Shown: positions 60,800 to 64,000 of the stretch, one piece after another
Numbering within the stretch: the stretch's first letter is position 1
How the letters are laid out: every line of letters begins with the position of its first letter
DNA from: Rhizobium phaseoli
Lineage (GTDB): Bacteria > Pseudomonadota > Alphaproteobacteria > Rhizobiales > Rhizobiaceae
DNA length: 64,000 nt
Assembly (NCBI RefSeq): GCF_003985125.1
Contig: NZ_ML133571.1
Location: forward strand, 62,001-126,000
Reading direction: 5' to 3'
The notes under the pieces: model-generated
Databases searched by the model: none
Told to the model about the DNA's origin: nothing
Seen by the model: the letters and a program-made list of their open reading frames with translations, nothing else
Position numbers and translations under genes: made by a program

Positions 60800-61441
60800 T
60801 CAGATCCCCAGCATCATCCGGACGATCGATTCCAGCCCGCGTCCGAGCGCACGGGTGTTTTCCGCATCGAGATGAATGCCGTCGATCGGCGTGGTCTTGG
60901 CGGCGGAATTGCCATCGAAGAAACCGCAGCCGAGTTCGTCGGCGAGATCGCGGTAAAGCGTTGCGAGCTTTGCCGATTCCTCGATGCCGCCGGGAAAGGA
61001 TGCGGCGAAGGGCACGTTACCCGTCGCGCAGATCGCCGGCGGTGCTACGATCAGGATTTCCGGCCCGTCGAACTCGAAAGGCCAGGCATGATTGCGGATC
61101 AGCCGCACGAGGCGGCTGATGCCCTGGCAGGCGGCAAAGGCCGAACCAGCCACGACCGGCTTCATGTCGTTGGTGCCGAGCAGAAGGATGACGAGGTCGA
61201 GCGGCGCATGCGTCTGCAGAATCGTCGGCAGAACGCGCGCACCGTTGCGGTCGCAATCGGCGAGGTGGTCGTCGAAAGCGGTGGTGCGACCGTTCAGCCC
61301 TTCGGCAATGACGCGCGCCTCGCTGCCGAGCGCTGCCTGAAGCACGCTCGGCCAGCGATTCTTGTACTCATGACGGCCGATCGTCTCGGCGTCATAACCC
61401 CAGGTCAGCGAGTCGCCATAGCAAAGAACGGTCTTGGTCAT
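60800..61441 (-). CDS. SGNH/GDSL hydrolase
   Basis: A 213-residue esterase with the SGNH blocks: VLCYGDSLTWGYDAETIGRH (nucleophile Ser in GDS), the Gly in AEGLNGRTT, LVILLLGTNDMKPVV (Asn in GTND), and DGIHLDAENTRALGRG with the Asp-x-x-His pair. It hydrolyses an ester or related bond. There is no signal peptide. The ATG at 61441 follows GCGGAGGCGGAA. It is two bases before the GNAT gene and 19 bp after pdhC. Confidence 0.87.
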   Translation of the reverse strand: MTKTVLCYGDSLTWGYDAETIGRHEYKNRWPSVLQAALGSEARVIAEGLNGRTTAFDDHLADCDRNGARVLPTILQTHAPLDLVILLLGTNDMKPVVAGSAFAACQGISRLVRLIRNHAWPFEFDGPEILIVAPPAICATGNVPFAASFPGGIEESAKLATLYRDLADELGCGFFDGNSAAKTTPIDGIHLDAENTRALGRGLESIVRMMLGI

Positions 61442-61460
61442 TTCCGCCTCCGCTTCGCTA

Positions 61461-62819
61461 TCAGACAAGCATGCCCATCGGGTTTTCGATGTAGCCCTTG
61501 AAGGCCTGGAGCAACTCGGCGCCGAGCGCGCCGTCGACGCAGCGATGGTCGGTCGAGAGCGTGACTGACATCACCGTGGCGATCGCCATTTCGCCGTTCT
61601 TGACGACAACCCGCTGCTCGCCGGCGCCGACCGCGAGGATCGTTGCATGCGGCGGATTGACGACGGCGGCGAAGTTCTTGACGCCCATCATGCCCATGTT
61701 CGACACCGAGCTGGTGCCGCCCTGATATTCCTCGGGCTTCAACTTGCGGTCCTTAGCCCGCTTGCCGAGATCGCGCATCTCGTTGGAGATGACAGACAGC
61801 GTCTTCTGCTCGGCCTTGCGGATGATCGGGGTGATCAGGCCGCCGGGGATCGAGACGGCGACGCCGACATCGGCGTGCTTGTGCTTGACCATGTTGCTGT
61901 CGGTCCACGACACGTTGGCGTCGGGAACATCGCGCAACGCCAGCGCCATGGCCTTGATCACCATGTCGTTGACCGAAAGCTTGTAGGCCGGAGCGTTGTC
62001 CTTGCGCGGCGCCGCATCGTTCAGCTGGGCGCGCAGCGCCATCAGCGCGTCGAGCTCGCAATCGACGCTGACGTAGAAATGCGGGATCGTCTGCTTGGAT
62101 TCGACCAGGCGCCGGGCGATCGTCTTGCGCATGCCGTCATGCGGCACGAGCTCGTAGGAGCCCGGCTCGAACAGCTTGAGCACGGCTTCCTCAGAAGCGC
62201 CCTTCGGCGCTGCGGCGGCCGGAGCGGCAGCTGCGGCGGCCTGCGGAGCAGCAGCGGCCGGTGCGGGCGCTGCCTTGGCGCCACCGCCGGCAACGGCGGC
62301 TTCGACGTCGCTCTTGACGACGCGGCCATGCGGGCCGGAGCCTGCGACCGCCGAAAGGTCGATGCCGGCCTCCTTGGCAAGCCTGCGGGCAAGCGGCGAA
62401 GAGAAGGTGCGGTTGCCGCTTGACGAAACCGCCGCGGGTGCGGTGGCAGGCGCCGGTGCAGCAGCCGGAGCGGACGGGGTCGGAGCCGGTGCAGCCTCGG
62501 CCTTCGCAGCCGGGGCGGCGTCAGCCTTTGCCGGAGTGGCGGAGCCGGCGCCGCTTGCGGCGGCGGCGACATCCTCGCCATCGGCGGCAAGAACGGCGAT
62601 CAGCGCGTTGACCTTGACGCCTTCGGTGCCTGCGGCAACGACGAGCTTGGCGACCGTTCCTTCATCGACGGCTTCGACTTCCATCGTCGCCTTGTCGGTC
62701 TCGATCTCGGCGATCACATCGCCAGACTTGACCTTGTCGCCTTCCTTGACCAGCCACTTGGCCAGATTGCCTTCTTCCATGGTCGGAGAGAGGGCGGGCA
62801 TCGTGATATTGATCGGCAT
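61461..62819 (-). CDS. pdhC: Pyruvate dehydrogenase E2, dihydrolipoamide acetyltransferase
   Basis: The 452-residue protein has a single lipoyl domain (lysine in [20 protein letters not shown] near residue 43), an Ala/Pro-rich linker, an E1/E3-binding domain ([20 protein letters not shown]), a second Ala-rich linker, and the catalytic domain with the His and Asp of [20 protein letters not shown]. It forms the core of the pyruvate dehydrogenase complex. It lies 15 bp behind pdhB. The repeated Ala codons explain the long open frames on the other strand. Confidence 0.95.
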   Translation of the reverse strand: MPINITMPALSPTMEEGNLAKWLVKEGDKVKSGDVIAEIETDKATMEVEAVDEGTVAKLVVAAGTEGVKVNALIAVLAADGEDVAAAASGAGSATPAKADAAPAAKAEAAPAPTPSAPAAAPAPATAPAAVSSSGNRTFSSPLARRLAKEAGIDLSAVAGSGPHGRVVKSDVEAAVAGGGAKAAPAPAAAAPQAAAAAAPAAAAPKGASEEAVLKLFEPGSYELVPHDGMRKTIARRLVESKQTIPHFYVSVDCELDALMALRAQLNDAAPRKDNAPAYKLSVNDMVIKAMALALRDVPDANVSWTDSNMVKHKHADVGVAVSIPGGLITPIIRKAEQKTLSVISNEMRDLGKRAKDRKLKPEEYQGGTSSVSNMGMMGVKNFAAVVNPPHATILAVGAGEQRVVVKNGEMAIATVMSVTLSTDHRCVDGALGAELLQAFKGYIENPMGMLV

Positions 62820-62834
62820 CGAGATACCCTCCCC

Positions 62835-64000
62835 TTATTTGTAGCAAACAGCCTTCACCGCATCGACGACTTCGCCGACGTTCGGAAGCGCCAGCTTTTC
62901 GAGATTGGCGGCGTAAGGCATCGGCACGTCCTTGCCCGCAATCGTCAGGATCGGCGCATCGAGATAGTCGAAGGCCTGCTGCATGACGCGGGTGGCGATT
63001 TCGGTGCCGACGGAGGACTGCGGATAACCTTCCTCGACGGTGACCAGGCGGCCGGTCTTCTTGACCGATTCGATGACCGTCGGCAGATCCATGGGGCGGA
63101 TGGTGCGAAGGTCGATCAGTTCGACGTCGATGCCGATCTTTTCGAGTTCGGCAACCGCCTTCGTCGCATAGGTCATGCCGATGCCGAAGGAGACGACCGT
63201 GACGTCCTTGCCCGAACGGTGAATGCGGGCCTTGCCGATCGGCAGGACGAAATTGTCGAGCTTCGGCACATCGAAATGCTGGCCGTAGAGAATTTCGTTT
63301 TCGAGGAAGATGACCGGGTTCGGATCGCGGATCGCAGCCTTCAGCAGGCCCTTGGCGTCGGATGCCGTGTAGGGCATGATGACCTTCAGACCGGGGATCG
63401 CGCTGTACCAGGCCGCATAATCCTGGCTGTGCTGGGCGCCGACGCGGGCGGCAGCACCGTTCGGGCCGCGGAAGACGATCGGCGCGCCCATCTGGCCGCC
63501 GGACATATAGAGTGTCTTGGCGGCCGAGTTGATGATGTGGTCGATCGCCTGCATGGCGAAGTTGAAGGTCATGAATTCGACGATCGGGCGAAGGCCGGCC
63601 ATGGCGGCGCCGACGCCGACACCGGCAAAGCCGTGTTCGGTAATCGGCGTATCGATGACGCGGCGAGGGCCGAATTCCTGCAGCAGGCCCTGGGTGACCT
63701 TGTAGGCGCCCTGATATTCGGCGACCTCCTCACCCATGACGAAGACGTCGTCGCTGGCGCGCATTTCCTCGGCCATGGCGTCGCGCAGCGCTTCGCGCAC
63801 AGTCATTGACACCATTTCGGTGCCGGCCGGGATTTCCGGGTCGTTCGGAACCGCAGCCTTGGGCTCGGCGGGGACGGGAGCAGCAGCCGAACCGGTATTT
63901 GTCGGCTTTTCTTCCTGAGCAACCTGCGGAGCAGCGACCGGAGCCGGCTGAGCAGCAGCAGGAGCGGCGGAAATCGCGTCGGCCGATTCGCCATCCTGCA
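62835..64000 (-). CDS. pdhB: Pyruvate dehydrogenase E1 beta, 5' part outside the window
   Basis: The frame stays open to the right edge, so the gene starts outside. The E1-beta part begins [20 protein letters not shown] near 63806, with the thiamine-site block GHFTTR-free core [20 protein letters not shown] and the C-terminal [20 protein letters not shown]. Before it lies an Ala/Pro-rich linker that in rhizobial PdhB joins an N-terminal lipoyl domain, not included here. With E1 alpha it decarboxylates pyruvate and loads the lipoyl group of PdhC. Confidence 0.94.
   Translation of the reverse strand, partial: QDGESADAISAAPAAAQPAPVAAPQVAQEEKPTNTGSAAAPVPAEPKAAVPNDPEIPAGTEMVSMTVREALRDAMAEEMRASDDVFVMGEEVAEYQGAYKVTQGLLQEFGPRRVIDTPITEHGFAGVGVGAAMAGLRPIVEFMTFNFAMQAIDHIINSAAKTLYMSGGQMGAPIVFRGPNGAAARVGAQHSQDYAAWYSAIPGLKVIMPYTASDAKGLLKAAIRDPNPVIFLENEILYGQHFDVPKLDNFVLPIGKARIHRSGKDVTVVSFGIGMTYATKAVAELEKIGIDVELIDLRTIRPMDLPTVIESVKKTGRLVTVEEGYPQSSVGTEIATRVMQQAFDYLDAPILTIAGKDVPMPYAANLEKLALPNVGEVVDAVKAVCYK

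Overview
The window looks like a chromosomal segment of a fast-growing Rhizobium (R. etli / R. leguminosarum type). The basis is gene content and order: dusB-ntrB-ntrC and ntrY-ntrX followed by a D-amino acid aminotransferase, hfq and hflX; ispDF; lipA; a pdhB-pdhC-lpdA block; DUF982 proteins; high GC; and rhizobial intergenic palindromes. Species was not tested by any search.

Layout. (1) 1-16.1 kb is an ordinary accessory-rich stretch: the end of a ROK gene, a dehydrogenase/ThuA sugar operon, a MarR regulator facing a flavin monooxygenase that is broken by an 8-bp tandem duplication, a two-gene SOS micro-operon under a LexA box, two class III nucleotide cyclases, an ABC exporter, a scar left by a divergent LysR/EamA pair, a second flavin monooxygenase and a small outer-membrane beta-barrel protein. 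(2) 16.7-30.7 kb is a tRNA-Lys integration hotspot. An intact tRNA-Lys(UUU) at 30645-30720 supplies the att site. A 10.5-kb element lies between perfect 46-bp repeats (20128-20173 and 30645-30690). It carries an integrase, an AlpA/excisionase-like protein, an archaeo-eukaryotic-type primase with an AT-rich origin candidate downstream, a small-terminase-like protein, a large terminase split into ATPase and nuclease proteins, three phage-like hypothetical proteins and a PIN-domain protein beside attR. It has no recognisable capsid, portal, tail or lysis gene, so it reads as a phage-satellite-like island. A third, diverged att copy (16745-16790) plus a 32-codon relic of an element gene shows that an older relative once occupied the same site. 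(3) 31-64 kb is core metabolism and regulation: a CcdA-like protein, an AEC carrier, a UbiH-type hydroxylase, the cysG-DUF2849-cysI-DUF934 sulfite reduction operon, mazG, hflX, hfq, the NtrYX and NtrBC nitrogen systems, ispDF, lipA and the pyruvate dehydrogenase genes.

How genes work together. CysG makes the siroheme used by the CysI-type reductase. NtrB/NtrC and NtrY/NtrX are paired nitrogen two-component systems, here separated by a 3.3-kb insert (aldo/keto reductase, cupin, amine oxidase). LipA makes the lipoyl group carried by PdhC and PdhB, and LpdA reoxidises it. In the island, integrase and the AlpA-like protein would control excision, the primase replication, and the terminase proteins DNA packaging, presumably into a helper phage's capsids.
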